DNA of 51,259 bases, from the NCBI GenBank assembly GCA_937136055.1, contig CAKZOD010000106.1, positions 1 to 51,259 of the forward strand, given 5' to 3'. Numbering within the stretch: the stretch's first letter is position 1; each line of letters opens with the position of its first letter. Source of the DNA: an uncultured Oceanospirillaceae bacterium (lineage in GTDB: Bacteria > Pseudomonadota > Gammaproteobacteria > Pseudomonadales > Balneatricaceae). The notes beneath the pieces are model-generated. The model had not been told where the DNA came from, made no database searches, and worked only from the letters and a program-made list of their open reading frames with translations. The translations under genes were made by a program, and so were the position numbers. Positions 25,604 through 34,899 of this stretch are shown here, piece after piece.

Positions 25604-26371
25604 TTAGAGCGCCCAGCCGCCATCAATGATGTGCGCTTGGCCTGATGTATAGGCGCTTTCATCACTGGCTAAATGGGTCACTAAAGCGGCAATTTCCTGT
25701 GCTGTGCCTAAGCGGCCCATCGGCTGCCTTGCGATAAATGCAGTCATTGCTGCATCGTAATCGCCAGTAGCTTCTAAGCGTTGATGCAAAGAAGGGCTAT
25801 CAACAGTGCCTGGGCAAATGGCGTTACAGCGAATGCCTTGAGTAATGTATTCAGCGGCTACCGCTTTTGTTAAGCCGATCACACCTGCTTTGCTCACACC
25901 ATAGGCAAAGCGATTGGGTACACCTTTAACACTTGATGCAACTGAGGCCATGTTGATAATTGAGCCGCCACCGTTATCCAGCATTGTAGGTAAGAAAGCA
26001 CGGATAGTGCGGTACATAGATTTCACATTAAGATCTAAGGCTAGCTCTAAATCTTGCTCAGGGCATTCCATGATGCCACCAGCGTGTACAATACCTGCGC
26101 AGTTAAATAGCACATCAATGGCACCTGTTTGAGCGGTTACCTTAGTTGCAAAATCAGCAATTGCCTGCCCATTAGTAATATCGAGAATATCTGTTTGCAG
26201 TTTACCTGCAGCAATAGCATCCGCCTCTAGCTTTAAGCTATTTAAGCTCTCAGTATTGATATCAGTCGCTATCACCGTTGCGCCTTCTGCAACGAATTGT
26301 AAAGCGCTGGCACGACCAATACCTTGGCCTGCTGCAGTGATAATACAAATTTTTCCGGCTAATCTAGACAA
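25604..26371 (-). CDS. SDR, probable 2-keto-3-deoxy-L-fuconate dehydrogenase
   Basis: 255-residue classical short-chain dehydrogenase. The nucleotide motif TAAGQGIG is at 12-19, Asp37 in VIATDIN suggests NAD+ preference, the NAG variant NCAG is at 90-93, and the catalytic set Asn115, Ser143, Tyr157 and Lys161 is complete. CNAICPGTVDSPSL and the C-terminal HIIDGGWAL resemble 2-keto-3-deoxy-L-fuconate dehydrogenases and their BDH2-like relatives. It would oxidise 2-keto-3-deoxy-L-fuconate to the 2,4-diketo acid, the step before the neighbouring FAH hydrolase. The lactonase gene lies 28 bases upstream. Confidence 0.87.
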   Translation of the reverse strand: MSRLAGKICIITAAGQGIGRASALQFVAEGATVIATDINTESLNSLKLEADAIAAGKLQTDILDITNGQAIADFATKVTAQTGAIDVLFNCAGIVHAGGIMECPEQDLELALDLNVKSMYRTIRAFLPTMLDNGGGSIINMASVASSVKGVPNRFAYGVSKAGVIGLTKAVAAEYITQGIRCNAICPGTVDSPSLHQRLEATGDYDAAMTAFIARQPMGRLGTAQEIAALVTHLASDESAYTSGQAHIIDGGWAL

Positions 26372-26399
26372 AATGTTGTCCTCTATTTTTGTTGTTTAG

Positions 26400-27299
26400 T
26401 TAAAGCTGCTGAATTTCTGGAGGTAGCTCAGGAGATAACTCAGGAGATAACACAGTAGAGAGTTCAGCAGGTATTTTTATGTCGTAAAAACGAATCGCGT
26501 TAGCACCAAAAATCTGCTCTTTTTGAGCATCCGTTAACGCGTTCAATAGCGCTTCACTAGTGCTAATCCAGCGTGCGTAATCAGCCGCTAAATTAAGCAC
26601 AGGCCAGTCACTTCCCCAAATTAAGCGCTCAGTACCAAATGTCTTAATGAGATGTTCAATGTAGGGTTTAATATCGCTGATCTGCCAGTGTGCATTCGCT
26701 TCAGTGACCAAGCCCGATAGCTTGCAATACACGTTAGGGTAGTCAGCAAACTTTGCAATCTGTGTTGCCCAAGGCTCAAAAAATTGCTTAGCTATTTTGG
26801 GCTTTGCCCCGTGGTCAATCACAACTTTTAGTGTTGGATATCTATCGATTAAGCGCTGTAAATTCTTTAAATGCTCAGGTAATACTAAAGCATCAAAGCA
26901 AAGATTTTGCTCAATCATTGCTTCAAACGCATCACTTAAGTCATCGTTTAGCATCCAATCTACATCATCAATATCTTGGATCATTGGCCTTAAGCCGCGC
27001 AGTTTAGGGCGCAGTGCTAAGGCTTCAATTTGTTGGCGTACATCGCATGATGCAAAATCAACCCAGCCCACTACAGCGAGGATGCGATCGTGTTGCGCTG
27101 CAAGTTGCAGCAAATATTGCGTTTCAGCATAGCTAGCTGCTGCTTGCACTAATACGGAGCCCAACACTTGGTGACTGTCCATTAAGGGAGCTAGATCTGT
27201 ATAGTCAAAGTCGCGATAAATAGCACCGAGCTCTGGCGTTAGCCAATCGTAATCACCGCGGGAAATTTGCCAAAAATGCTGGTGGGCATCAATACGCAT
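26400..27299 (-). CDS. Amidohydrolase-fold lactonase (COG3618), probable L-fuconolactonase
   Basis: 299 residues. The metal motif HQH is at residues 6-8 (DAHQHFW), followed by GLRPMIQD, His163 in VIDHGAKP, CKLSGLV, and Asp231 in IWGSDWPV, the typical layout of COG3618 sugar-lactone hydrolases. It would open L-fucono-1,5-lactone to L-fuconate. The enzyme core ends near residue 278. The remaining tail (ELSTVLSPELSPELPPEIQQL region) is a proline-rich repeat encoded by a 12-bp tandem duplication and looks like a recent, neutral extension. FucU lies 11 bases upstream. Confidence 0.88.
   Translation of the reverse strand: MRIDAHQHFWQISRGDYDWLTPELGAIYRDFDYTDLAPLMDSHQVLGSVLVQAAASYAETQYLLQLAAQHDRILAVVGWVDFASCDVRQQIEALALRPKLRGLRPMIQDIDDVDWMLNDDLSDAFEAMIEQNLCFDALVLPEHLKNLQRLIDRYPTLKVVIDHGAKPKIAKQFFEPWATQIAKFADYPNVYCKLSGLVTEANAHWQISDIKPYIEHLIKTFGTERLIWGSDWPVLNLAADYARWISTSEALLNALTDAQKEQIFGANAIRFYDIKIPAELSTVLSPELSPELPPEIQQL
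26427..26450. repeat. 12-bp tandem repeat in the lactonase 3' end
   Basis: CTCAGGAGATAA is present twice back to back (26427-26438 and 26439-26450), with a degenerate third copy at 26415-26426. Read on the minus strand each copy is four codons encoding LSPE in frame. Confidence 0.85.
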
Positions 27300-27310
27300 G
27301 AACAGTCTCC

Positions 27311-27745
27311 TTAATCGGGGGCGATAATCCCTTTAGTGATAATTATGTTGCCGTAGAGTCTTGCTTCGCTGGTGCTAATTACCAAGTAGCATTGTTTAAC
27401 ACGTTTATAAAAATCAAAGCGCTCAATACTGCCTAAACTCACGTCATGACCTTGATGCTGCTTTAAAATATTTGAAAATTCGCGGCATATTTCAGGTACC
27501 GCTTGGGGTTCGCCGACCACTTGCATGTGATTGGCTGGATGCTCAACAAAGCTATCTAATGGCAAAACTGACATCACCGCATCAAGCACATCCGTCGCTT
27601 GATTGCCGGGCAGTGCCACATGGTGTTGCGCATGAGAGTGCGCAGGAAAATTAGCATCGACAATGGCTAGCTCGTCGCCATGGCCCATGGCACGCAAGTG
27701 ATACAGTAAATCCGCACTCAGTAGTGGTGGTAAGTTCTTTAACAT
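27311..27745 (-). CDS. fucU: L-fucose mutarotase
   Basis: RbsD/FucU family, 144 residues. It interconverts the alpha and beta anomers of L-fucose so that the beta form is available to the dehydrogenase. MLKNLPPLLSADLLYHLRAMGHGDELAIVDANFPA is the diagnostic start, with His22 and Asp30 as in E. coli FucU, and the C-terminal TSEARLYGNIIITKG carries the active-site Tyr. FucU rather than RbsD is indicated by these motifs and by the surrounding genes. It is the strongest single marker that the operon handles L-fucose (or a similar 6-deoxy sugar). Aldo/keto reductase gene 60 bases upstream. Confidence 0.92.
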   Translation of the reverse strand: MLKNLPPLLSADLLYHLRAMGHGDELAIVDANFPAHSHAQHHVALPGNQATDVLDAVMSVLPLDSFVEHPANHMQVVGEPQAVPEICREFSNILKQHQGHDVSLGSIERFDFYKRVKQCYLVISTSEARLYGNIIITKGIIAPD

Positions 27746-27805
27746 ACATATCCCTTTGTTAAATTATTTAACTTGCAAGCTCTATAGTGCAAGCCTCTTT
27801 GCAGA

Positions 27806-28837
27806 TTAAGGTAACGGAGCATCATGATCAATTAAACCTTGCGATTTAAGCGCTTGCCAAAACTCGCTCGGCACAGGCTTTGCAAATGTATTAACATTCC
27901 TAATCACTTCGCTGGCCAATTGTCCACCGGGAATGACAGAGACAACACTTGGGTGTCCTAAAGGAAAGTGCAACGCAGCTTGAGGGAGTGTGACTCCATG
28001 TTCAATGCACACCGCCTCAATGGCGTTCACTTGTTGCTTAATTTCATCACTGGCAAGCTCGTAGTTATACATTGCATTGTCTATCGCTCCTGTGGCTAAA
28101 ATACCGCTGTTATAGGGGCCGCCTAATATAATACCGCTGCCACGGGCTAGGCATTTTGGCAAAAAGCTTTTTAGGGATTCTTGCTCTAATAAAGTGTAGC
28201 GCCCAGCAAGTAGAAACAGATCAAATTCGCCGAGCCCAAGAAGCTTCTCACACACTTGCCATTCATTAACGCCCACGCCAATGGCATCAATATCGCCGTT
28301 GTCGCGCAGTTCACAGAGTGCGCGATATCCGCCATTCATCACTTCATCAACGCGCTTATCAGAAGCGGCTTGTGAGCCATGAGTGAATACATCCACATCG
28401 TGAATATAGAGGATATCGATGCGATCAAGCTTCAAGCGCTGTAAGCTTTGCTCATAACTGCGCATCACGCCATCGTAGGAATAATCGTATTCAATGCGAT
28501 TGGCGGGAACATCTTGAAATGCTCCCGCATTTTGCTCACCGGGCTCACAAGGGATTAATAAGCGGCCAATTTTAGAAGAGATAACAAACTCGTCCCTTGG
28601 CTTTTGTGCGAAGAAATTGCCCATACGCATTTCACTCAAGCCGTGACCGTATTGCGGAGCAGTATCAAAATAGCGAATACCACTGTCCCATGCCGCTTGT
28701 AACGTCTGTTGTGCTTCTTCTTCAGTGCGAGCGTGGTATAAGTTTCCCAGTGGTGCACCACCAAAGCCCAGCTGGCTAATCGCTAGCGCTCGCCCTTTAA
28801 GCGTTGTGAAGTTGACACTCTTCATTGTGTGATTCAT
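27806..28837 (-). CDS. Aldo/keto reductase, probable L-fucose 1-dehydrogenase
   Basis: 343 residues. The AKR tetrad is Asp58 (YFDTAPQYG), Tyr63, Lys89 (ISSKIGR) and His146 (ILYIHDVD). The sequence LGFGGAPLGNLY and the PGGQLASEVIRNV end match the D-threo-aldose/L-fucose dehydrogenase and pyridoxal dehydrogenase branch. It would oxidise L-fucose to L-fuconolactone with NAD(P)+, the first catabolic step. Its ATG overlaps the stop of the ABC ATPase gene (ATGA), indicating translational coupling. Substrate range may include D-arabinose and L-galactose, as known for this branch. Confidence 0.87.
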   Translation of the reverse strand: MNHTMKSVNFTTLKGRALAISQLGFGGAPLGNLYHARTEEEAQQTLQAAWDSGIRYFDTAPQYGHGLSEMRMGNFFAQKPRDEFVISSKIGRLLIPCEPGEQNAGAFQDVPANRIEYDYSYDGVMRSYEQSLQRLKLDRIDILYIHDVDVFTHGSQAASDKRVDEVMNGGYRALCELRDNGDIDAIGVGVNEWQVCEKLLGLGEFDLFLLAGRYTLLEQESLKSFLPKCLARGSGIILGGPYNSGILATGAIDNAMYNYELASDEIKQQVNAIEAVCIEHGVTLPQAALHFPLGHPSVVSVIPGGQLASEVIRNVNTFAKPVPSEFWQALKSQGLIDHDAPLP

Positions 28838-29958
28838 GACATTGCACTCATTGCTGTGTCATTAACAAGCGCTTGCTCACTGTTATCGCGCAAGCGGCTG
28901 CCTTGCTCATCATCAAAGAAAAAGATCCGTTCTGAAGTAATGGCGATCTCTACAGGTGCATCAATTTGCTCTTCATAATCAGGGGGCATGCGCACAACGA
29001 TTTGCGCTTGCTCAACTTTATCCTCAATAGAGCAGGTAACAATCGTTTCATCACCGGTGAGCTCCAGTGAGTAAATACGCGCCTTGATAGTGCCTATTTG
29101 TGAGGATTGCGTATCTGTAATAATGGTTAAATCTTCTGGTCGAACACCCATCACCGCATCGCTGTGATCTTGCATTGTTTGGCAGTGCACATCTGCTGCA
29201 ACACTGCTAAAGCGACCATTTTGAATAACGCCGCGAATCATGTTCATTTGCGGCGATCCAACAAAGCCTGCCACAAATAAATTAGCAGGGTCGTTGTAGA
29301 TATTGCGCGGTGTATCAAGCTGTTGGATCACACCGTTGTGTATCACAGCGACTTTATCTGCCAAGGTCATCGCTTCGATTTGATCGTGGGTGACATACAC
29401 GGTAGTGACACCCAGCTTTTTCTGTAAGTGCTTGAGCTCTGCGCGCATGTGGCCGCGCAATTTAGCATCTAAATTAGATAACGGCTCATCCATTAAGAAT
29501 AGGCGAGGGCGGCGTACCATCGCTCTTGCCAATGCAACACGCTGGCGCTGACCACCTGATAACTGTCTTGGGTATCTATCTAAATAAGGTTCTAAATGCA
29601 CTTTTTCAGCAGCTTCAACAATGGCCTTTTGTTTGGCTGACTCTTCTGTTTTGCGCAGTAATAGCGGGTAGCCAATATTCTCTGCCACTGTCATGTGCGG
29701 ATAAAGTGCATAGCTTTGAAACACCATCGCAATATCACGGTACTTAGGTAGTACATCGGTAACATCTTCATCAGTGATATACACTTTGCCCTCAGTGACG
29801 GTTTCTAAACCTGCCATCATGCGCAGTAAGGTGGTTTTACCACAGCCTGATGGGCCAAGTAGCACTAAGAACTGGCCATCTTCAACGGTAATATCAACCC
29901 CTTTTACTACTTCAACACTACCGTAGCGCTTGCGTACACCTTTTAATTCAATACTCAT
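28834..29958 (-). CDS. Sugar ABC transporter ATPase (UgpC/MsmX/MalK type)
   Basis: 374 residues. Walker A GPSGCGKTT at 35-43, Q-loop AMVFQSYALYPHMTV, signature LSGGQRQR at 133-140, Walker B LFLMDEP at 153-159, and switch YVTHDQIEAMTL. A C-terminal OB-type (TOBE) regulatory region (about 235-355) follows, with MGVRPEDLTI. It drives uptake through the two permeases encoded immediately upstream (5-base gap, ribosome-binding site AAAAGGA). Its stop overlaps the aldo/keto reductase start. Confidence 0.93.
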   Translation of the reverse strand: MSIELKGVRKRYGSVEVVKGVDITVEDGQFLVLLGPSGCGKTTLLRMMAGLETVTEGKVYITDEDVTDVLPKYRDIAMVFQSYALYPHMTVAENIGYPLLLRKTEESAKQKAIVEAAEKVHLEPYLDRYPRQLSGGQRQRVALARAMVRRPRLFLMDEPLSNLDAKLRGHMRAELKHLQKKLGVTTVYVTHDQIEAMTLADKVAVIHNGVIQQLDTPRNIYNDPANLFVAGFVGSPQMNMIRGVIQNGRFSSVAADVHCQTMQDHSDAVMGVRPEDLTIITDTQSSQIGTIKARIYSLELTGDETIVTCSIEDKVEQAQIVVRMPPDYEEQIDAPVEIAITSERIFFFDDEQGSRLRDNSEQALVNDTAMSAMS

Positions 29959-29963
29959 TATTA

Positions 29964-31025
29964 TTATCCTTTTACCGCGCCGCCGAGTTGGCCTTTAGAA
30001 ATTAAACGCCCCATGAAAGCTGCGGCAATCAATACAGGGATTATCATTACGACAATTAAAACAGACATATACCACCACTGTGGACCACGGGTAGCGTTTT
30101 GTGCAGCAACCATTAATGGCATGGTTTGCGCATCAGCAGTTGATAAAAACAGTGCCAGTAAATACTCGTTCCAAGAAAGAATCAGTATCAGCATAGTGGT
30201 TGCAGCTAAGCCTGGTTTTGCCAGTGGCATAAAAATGGTTAAGAACACACGCATACGCGATGCACCATCCAGCATGGCGCTCTCTTCTAAATCCACTGGA
30301 ATACGTGCAAAAAAATCACGCATTAACCATACCGCTATCGGCAAATTGACTGCCATGTAAGTGACGATTAAGGCAAAGTGGGTATCTAATAAACCGCTTT
30401 GCTGGAACATAATGTAGATCGGCAATACAGAGACAACAGGTGGCATAATGCGTTGGGAGATGATCCAAAACAGTATGTCGTTGTTATTTAGTGAGCGCTT
30501 AAAGTGCTTGTTGAACGCGAAAATAAACATCAAAAACAGCGCGCCGCCGATGCTGAGCGAAAGTTGCCATGCCATTTTGATTGAAACTGTTAAATAAACC
30601 ACTAATCCCAAAATTGCGATAAACCCCATAATTGAACCAACCTTTGGTTTGTATTCAATACGAGTAAGCGCATAAGCTGACATAGAGCCAATAAAGACTG
30701 CCAACGCAGTACTGATAAAGGCAATAATGACAGAGTTCATATAGGGTCTTAAGGTATCGGATCCTAAATCGACAAAGATATATTCCCACGCGTGAAGCGA
30801 GGGTTGAAAGTCAATAAAGGGAATATAAAACGGCCCGTCAGAGACATGAATTGGCAGCTTGAAAGAAGTAATAAACAGCCAATAAAGGGGAAACAGCACC
30901 ACGAATGTCCAAGCGATCAGTACGATATAGGTCAGTACTTTTTTAGCAGGCGCGATAGATTGCACATCTTTGGGCTCCCACATTCTTTGCCAAAGGCTTT
31001 TAGGTTGTTGTTTAGAGCGTTGCAT
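29964..31025 (-). CDS. Sugar ABC transporter permease (MalG type)
   Basis: 353 residues with hydrophobic helices from about residue 28 (YIVLIAWTFVVLFPLYWLF) to the C-terminus. The EAA loop reads EESAMLDGASRMRVFLTIFMPLAKPG, and the protein ends in GQLGGAVKG, typical of MalG-like permeases. An additional hydrophobic segment (about 130-175: GFIAILGLVVYLTVSIKMAW and LSIGGALFLMFIF) makes it longer than the usual 275-300 residues. It starts two bases after the MalF-type gene, with AAAGGAG inside the end of that gene. Confidence 0.9.
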   Translation of the reverse strand: MQRSKQQPKSLWQRMWEPKDVQSIAPAKKVLTYIVLIAWTFVVLFPLYWLFITSFKLPIHVSDGPFYIPFIDFQPSLHAWEYIFVDLGSDTLRPYMNSVIIAFISTALAVFIGSMSAYALTRIEYKPKVGSIMGFIAILGLVVYLTVSIKMAWQLSLSIGGALFLMFIFAFNKHFKRSLNNNDILFWIISQRIMPPVVSVLPIYIMFQQSGLLDTHFALIVTYMAVNLPIAVWLMRDFFARIPVDLEESAMLDGASRMRVFLTIFMPLAKPGLAATTMLILILSWNEYLLALFLSTADAQTMPLMVAAQNATRGPQWWYMSVLIVVMIIPVLIAAAFMGRLISKGQLGGAVKG

Positions 31026-31027
31026 TT

Positions 31028-32185
31028 TTAAGCTCCTTTCGCCGCAGTGCGTTGACCAATAAAGTTAAAGAACGAGACGCAAACCACTACCGCGATAAAT
31101 AACAGTGAGTAACCCACAGCCGCAGAACCCCCTAGATCTTGAGTACGCCATGCAATAAAGGAGTGCAAGGTCATTGACTCCGTTGCTATGCCCGGCCCTC
31201 CATTGGTTAAAATATTCGGTAAATCGATAATCTTGAACGCCTCAATCAAACGAATCAGTACTGCTGTTGCAGCAACCGGAGCAATAGCGGGGAAGGTAAT
31301 ATCTTTAAAGACACGCCAGCTGCTTGCGCCATCTAGTTGTGCCGCTTCAATTTGCTCTTTTGGTTGGTTTTCAATCGCAGCGAGCAGCACCATAAACAGG
31401 AACGGGATCCACTGCCATGAGTCACCAATCAACACGACCCAGCGCGCCAGCCAAGCATCACCTGCCCAGGCAAAATCGCCTAAGCCAAGTAAATGCCATA
31501 CAGGTGAGAAAGGTCCCTGGGACATATCCATCATCATTCTAAAGGCATAGGCGATGCCGACAGGCGTCACCATGATGGGGATGAAAAACGCCATACGGAA
31601 AAAGTTTTTGCCGCGAATGTTTTGCGCACACAAAAGTGCTAAACCTAGTGCTATGGCGAACTGAATAGATACCCCTGCAAAGACGTAAAACAAGGTCACC
31701 ATCAAAGAGCCTGGGCGCCCTGTATCGTTTAACACAGTAAAGGCAAGGATGGTTAACACGCTGAAGACAGCGACAGTAATTAAACGGCCTATTGAGCCAA
31801 TGATAGTGACTTTTTTCTTGCTCGCACCGCTGAAGTAGCGCCATAACCAATAGCCAAAGCCACTAATAACAACACTAATAATGGCCCATTCCCAAAGTAG
31901 GATTTCTCCGAGTGTACCGACAAAATGGTACTGCTGAGAGCCAGAAATAAGCTTCTCGAAATTACGAAACCCCACGTATTTTAGCTCAAACCCACCACGT
32001 ACCAATTTAAAACGTGACAGTGCTAAATAAGCAGAGAGTAGTAATGGATAGATGGCTAAGCCTAAAATAATTAAGACAGTCGGCAAAATCAAAAGCTTCG
32101 GTGCTTCTTGATCTAGCCATTGTCTGAAATCGACTTTGCGCTTAGGTGCACGAGTACGCTGCACCTCTTTATCGGCGGCTAACAT
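31028..32185 (-). CDS. Sugar ABC transporter permease (MalF type)
   Basis: 385 residues. First membrane helix about 32-52 (LLILPTVLIILGLAIYPLLL). Two further helices (about 110-150: LLWEWAIISVVISGFGYWLW and LITVAVFSVLTILAFTVL) form an insertion relative to standard 290-residue permeases. The EAA loop IEAAQLDGASSWRVFKDITFPAIAP is in the C-terminal part. It pairs with the MalG-type permease; both partners carry an extra hydrophobic insertion, suggesting matched evolution. The binding-protein gene lies 224 bases upstream, separated by a strong hairpin. Confidence 0.9.
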   Translation of the reverse strand: MLAADKEVQRTRAPKRKVDFRQWLDQEAPKLLILPTVLIILGLAIYPLLLSAYLALSRFKLVRGGFELKYVGFRNFEKLISGSQQYHFVGTLGEILLWEWAIISVVISGFGYWLWRYFSGASKKKVTIIGSIGRLITVAVFSVLTILAFTVLNDTGRPGSLMVTLFYVFAGVSIQFAIALGLALLCAQNIRGKNFFRMAFFIPIMVTPVGIAYAFRMMMDMSQGPFSPVWHLLGLGDFAWAGDAWLARWVVLIGDSWQWIPFLFMVLLAAIENQPKEQIEAAQLDGASSWRVFKDITFPAIAPVAATAVLIRLIEAFKIIDLPNILTNGGPGIATESMTLHSFIAWRTQDLGGSAAVGYSLLFIAVVVCVSFFNFIGQRTAAKGA

Positions 32186-32369
32186 GAGTTATATCTCTAT
32201 ACTGCAGGTGCTTATGGGCACCTTAAGTAAACAGCAGGCAATGCTGATTACATTAAATAAATCATTTCAAGCGCATCAATAGTATTAGTTTTATGCTTGA
32301 GCGCTGACAATGAGCTAAAACAAAGCATCAGTTTTTAAGCTGATACTTTTTTATCGGATTGATAGAATG

Positions 32370-32396
32370 CCGCAGTTAGTTATCAACTAACTGCGG
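32370..32396 (-). terminator. Intercistronic hairpin between binding-protein and permease genes
   Basis: CCGCAGTTAGTT (32370-32381) is exactly complementary to 32385-32396 with a 3-base loop. It lies 14 bases past the binding-protein stop. No immediate U-tract follows on the minus strand (an A-rich GATAAAAAAG comes later), so it probably protects the upstream mRNA 3' end and lowers, but does not stop, permease transcription. Confidence 0.7.
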
Positions 32397-32409
32397 TGAA
32401 TTGGCCGAA

Positions 32410-33912
32410 TTACTTTTGGCCTAATGTCGCTTTATAAAGTTTTAATTGATCGTCTTTACCTAGATCTTCGTTTAACTCATTCCAGCCCTCTTCGATAGAT
32501 TGCATAGTCTGATTAACATCGATTTCACCGGCTAAGAAACGAGCAATGGCGGTATCTAACACAACTTGCTGATAGTTTTGGTTCTTAGGGATACGTAAAT
32601 CAAGCATCATGTTAGGGCTGTTCAAGCTATCTTTAATCGCACCTAAGTAGTTTTTAGCAGCTTCTTCACTCATACCGGCTTTCACCCAGTTATCAATGCT
32701 ATTGAACTGAGACTTACGGTAAGGGTTAAAGCCTGTGATGCCTTTTGTAACATCTGCATTAGATTGTGCAGGTTGTGAAACATACGAGAAGAAATCGTAA
32801 GCGGCATTTTTCACTTTTACATCGCCTGATGCGTTAATACCGCCAGACCAGCCACCAAATGCAGCATAAGGAGCACGGTTTACGCCACCAACAGCGTGTG
32901 GGCAGCTAGTGGCTGTACAAGCTTCTAATTTTCCTGTTTCGCGATTTAATACGCTTTTTGAACCAGGCAGTGCGATAGCACCAACTTTGTCGATCACTTT
33001 TGAGCTCTTAGGATCAATCGCTAAGGTACCGATATCACCCCAATCTAGTGTTAATGCACAGCGTCCAGAGATAAACAAGCTACGGGTGTCACCGACATCT
33101 AAGTTGATTTCATCAGCGGGTGCATATTTGCTAGTGTCTTTATAGATGTTAAGGGCGGCTGCAAATGCCTCGTTATTAACCAGTGGCTTCATATCTTTAG
33201 TGTCAAAGAATGCCCCTTGGCTAGTGCCTTTTCCCTGTAAGTAACCCCCTGCAATAGACATGATTGACCAGTAAGCTTGTGCGTTACGTTTTTTAGAAAT
33301 ACAAGAGCCGTAATCTGCTTTGCCATCGCCATTCATATCTTGGCCGTTAACCGCTTTAGCAACTGCTAAATACTCATCCCATGTTTTAGGTGGCTCTAAT
33401 CCCGCTGCTTTAAGCACATCTGAGCGGTAGTAAACCATGTGGAAATCACCATCTAAGGTGATCATGTAAGGCTGGCCTTGATACTGTGTTGAAAAAGAGC
33501 GGAAGAAGCCACTGATATCGTCTGCTTCTAAAGCGCTGTCTTTTGCAATGCGGCTGCTAAGGTTCTCTAAATATCCAGGGTCTGCATAATCAACCATCCA
33601 CTGTGGGGCGAAAACGGCAGCGTCAACACTGTTAGTGTTAGTGACAAAATCAGTCAGTAATTTGGTGTATAAATCCGAAAAAGGGACCGTGATAATGTTA
33701 ACTTTGGCACCGGTCATTTCTTGGAATTTTGGCGCGTGGCGCTGTAGTGGCTCTGCAATTTGTGGGCCAGTAAAGGTCATCACATTGACAGTCACTCCAT
33801 CATACTGCTTGGCAGCAGCTTGCGTGGCACACACACCTAAAGCGGTAGTCGTTGCCAGTGCAACGCTCAGCTTTTTCAGTGTTCCTGGTTTCATCATCTT
33901 TGCTAGTTTCAT
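32410..33912 (-). CDS. Sugar ABC transporter substrate-binding protein (family 1)
   Basis: 500 residues. The signal peptide (LKKLSVALATTTALGVCATQAAA) is cleaved near residue 34, without a lipobox, so the protein is free in the periplasm. The mature part opens with VTVNVMTFTGPQIAEPLQRHAPKFQEMTGAKVNIITVPF, a family-1 binding-protein start. YDFFSYVSQPAQS and the closing QSIEEGWNELNEDLG are typical of the long (about 500-580) sugar or polyol binders. DMNGDGKADYGS looks like a calcium-type loop. AAAAGGAGG lies ten bases before the ATG, an unusually strong site consistent with high output. Expected ligand L-fucose or a fucoside; inferred from neighbours. Confidence 0.9.
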   Translation of the reverse strand: MKLAKMMKPGTLKKLSVALATTTALGVCATQAAAKQYDGVTVNVMTFTGPQIAEPLQRHAPKFQEMTGAKVNIITVPFSDLYTKLLTDFVTNTNSVDAAVFAPQWMVDYADPGYLENLSSRIAKDSALEADDISGFFRSFSTQYQGQPYMITLDGDFHMVYYRSDVLKAAGLEPPKTWDEYLAVAKAVNGQDMNGDGKADYGSCISKKRNAQAYWSIMSIAGGYLQGKGTSQGAFFDTKDMKPLVNNEAFAAALNIYKDTSKYAPADEINLDVGDTRSLFISGRCALTLDWGDIGTLAIDPKSSKVIDKVGAIALPGSKSVLNRETGKLEACTATSCPHAVGGVNRAPYAAFGGWSGGINASGDVKVKNAAYDFFSYVSQPAQSNADVTKGITGFNPYRKSQFNSIDNWVKAGMSEEAAKNYLGAIKDSLNSPNMMLDLRIPKNQNYQQVVLDTAIARFLAGEIDVNQTMQSIEEGWNELNEDLGKDDQLKLYKATLGQK

Positions 33913-34178
33913 GGCTTTATAGCCTCCTTTTATTATATTTATCTGATTGAAAATAAATGCAGTGTAAGGGAGCTTACAGGCAGTATTTTCATTAGCTAAA
34001 ACTCAACCAATGATCTGGTATCTGTTTATTTTTTTACTTAAGTAATAGCTTCACTAGCATCAAATGTTGTGTGCAGTGCTCAGGATCAACATTCAGAATT
34101 GATCTTGTTGCAATTCACTTTTTGTAAGCCAACATTCCAACGATTAAAACTCAGGTGTTGTTTACCTATTACTTAACA

Positions 34179-34877
34179 TTATTCATCAGCAAAAAGATCA
34201 GGTTGTTGTCGATGGATTTCTTCAACTAACGAGACCACTTTACCCACGTGTTCCTTCATTGCTTTTGCAGCCGCATCACCATCGCTATTTTTGATAGCGG
34301 CGAGAATAGCTTTGTGTTCATTGTGCGTATCTTCAGGGCGACCGGGTGAGGGCAGCAGTAATTTACGCACTCTGGCCAGCTGCGCATAAGCGCCTTCAAT
34401 CACTCTTTTAAGGCGTGTAAAGCCTGTAAATTCGCAGAGTAATTGGTGAAACTCTTCATCGAGTTCATAAAAGCTGACGAGATCTTGATCTTCAATACAG
34501 ACTTTTTGAAAACGTAAATTCTTGGTTAGTGCTTCTAGCATTTTGTCGCTGTGGTGTTCAGCTACTTGGCGCGCAATGGCGACTTCCAAAGCTTGGCGAA
34601 TAAAGGCACTTTCTTTCACATCACCAATGCGTATTTTGGCAACATAGGTGCCACGCTGGGGGAAGACTTCGACTAATCTGTCTTCAGTAAGCTTGGCAAT
34701 TGCCTCACTAACAGGGGTGCGGGATACGCCTAATGCTTTACCCACTTCCTCTTTATTAATCGCAACACCCGGTGCAAGTTCTTGATCTACAATGGCTTGT
34801 AGCAAGGTTTCATACACTTGCATGGCCAGTGGTCGCGAGCGATCAAAACTCACATTGTTAAAAAAACTATACGGCAT
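34179..34877 (-). CDS. GntR-family regulator, FadR/FCD type
   Basis: 232 residues. The winged HTH at about 17-80 (AMQVYETLLQAIVDQELAPG, KEEVGKALGVSRTPVSEAIAKL, LVEVFPQRGTYVAKI) is followed by an all-helical FCD domain (90-225) with FYELDEEFHQLLCEFTGF and HNEHKAILAAIKNSD supplying the metal/ligand histidines. FCD regulators of this kind respond to sugar acids or keto acids, so an intermediate such as L-fuconate or 2-keto-3-deoxy-L-fuconate is a reasonable inducer. It lies between the transporter operon and uxaA-like gene. A nested palindrome stands just upstream of its start. Confidence 0.88.
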   Translation of the reverse strand: MPYSFFNNVSFDRSRPLAMQVYETLLQAIVDQELAPGVAINKEEVGKALGVSRTPVSEAIAKLTEDRLVEVFPQRGTYVAKIRIGDVKESAFIRQALEVAIARQVAEHHSDKMLEALTKNLRFQKVCIEDQDLVSFYELDEEFHQLLCEFTGFTRLKRVIEGAYAQLARVRKLLLPSPGRPEDTHNEHKAILAAIKNSDGDAAAKAMKEHVGKVVSLVEEIHRQQPDLFADE

Positions 34878-34899
34878 AATTAATTATCTTCTGCTCTAT

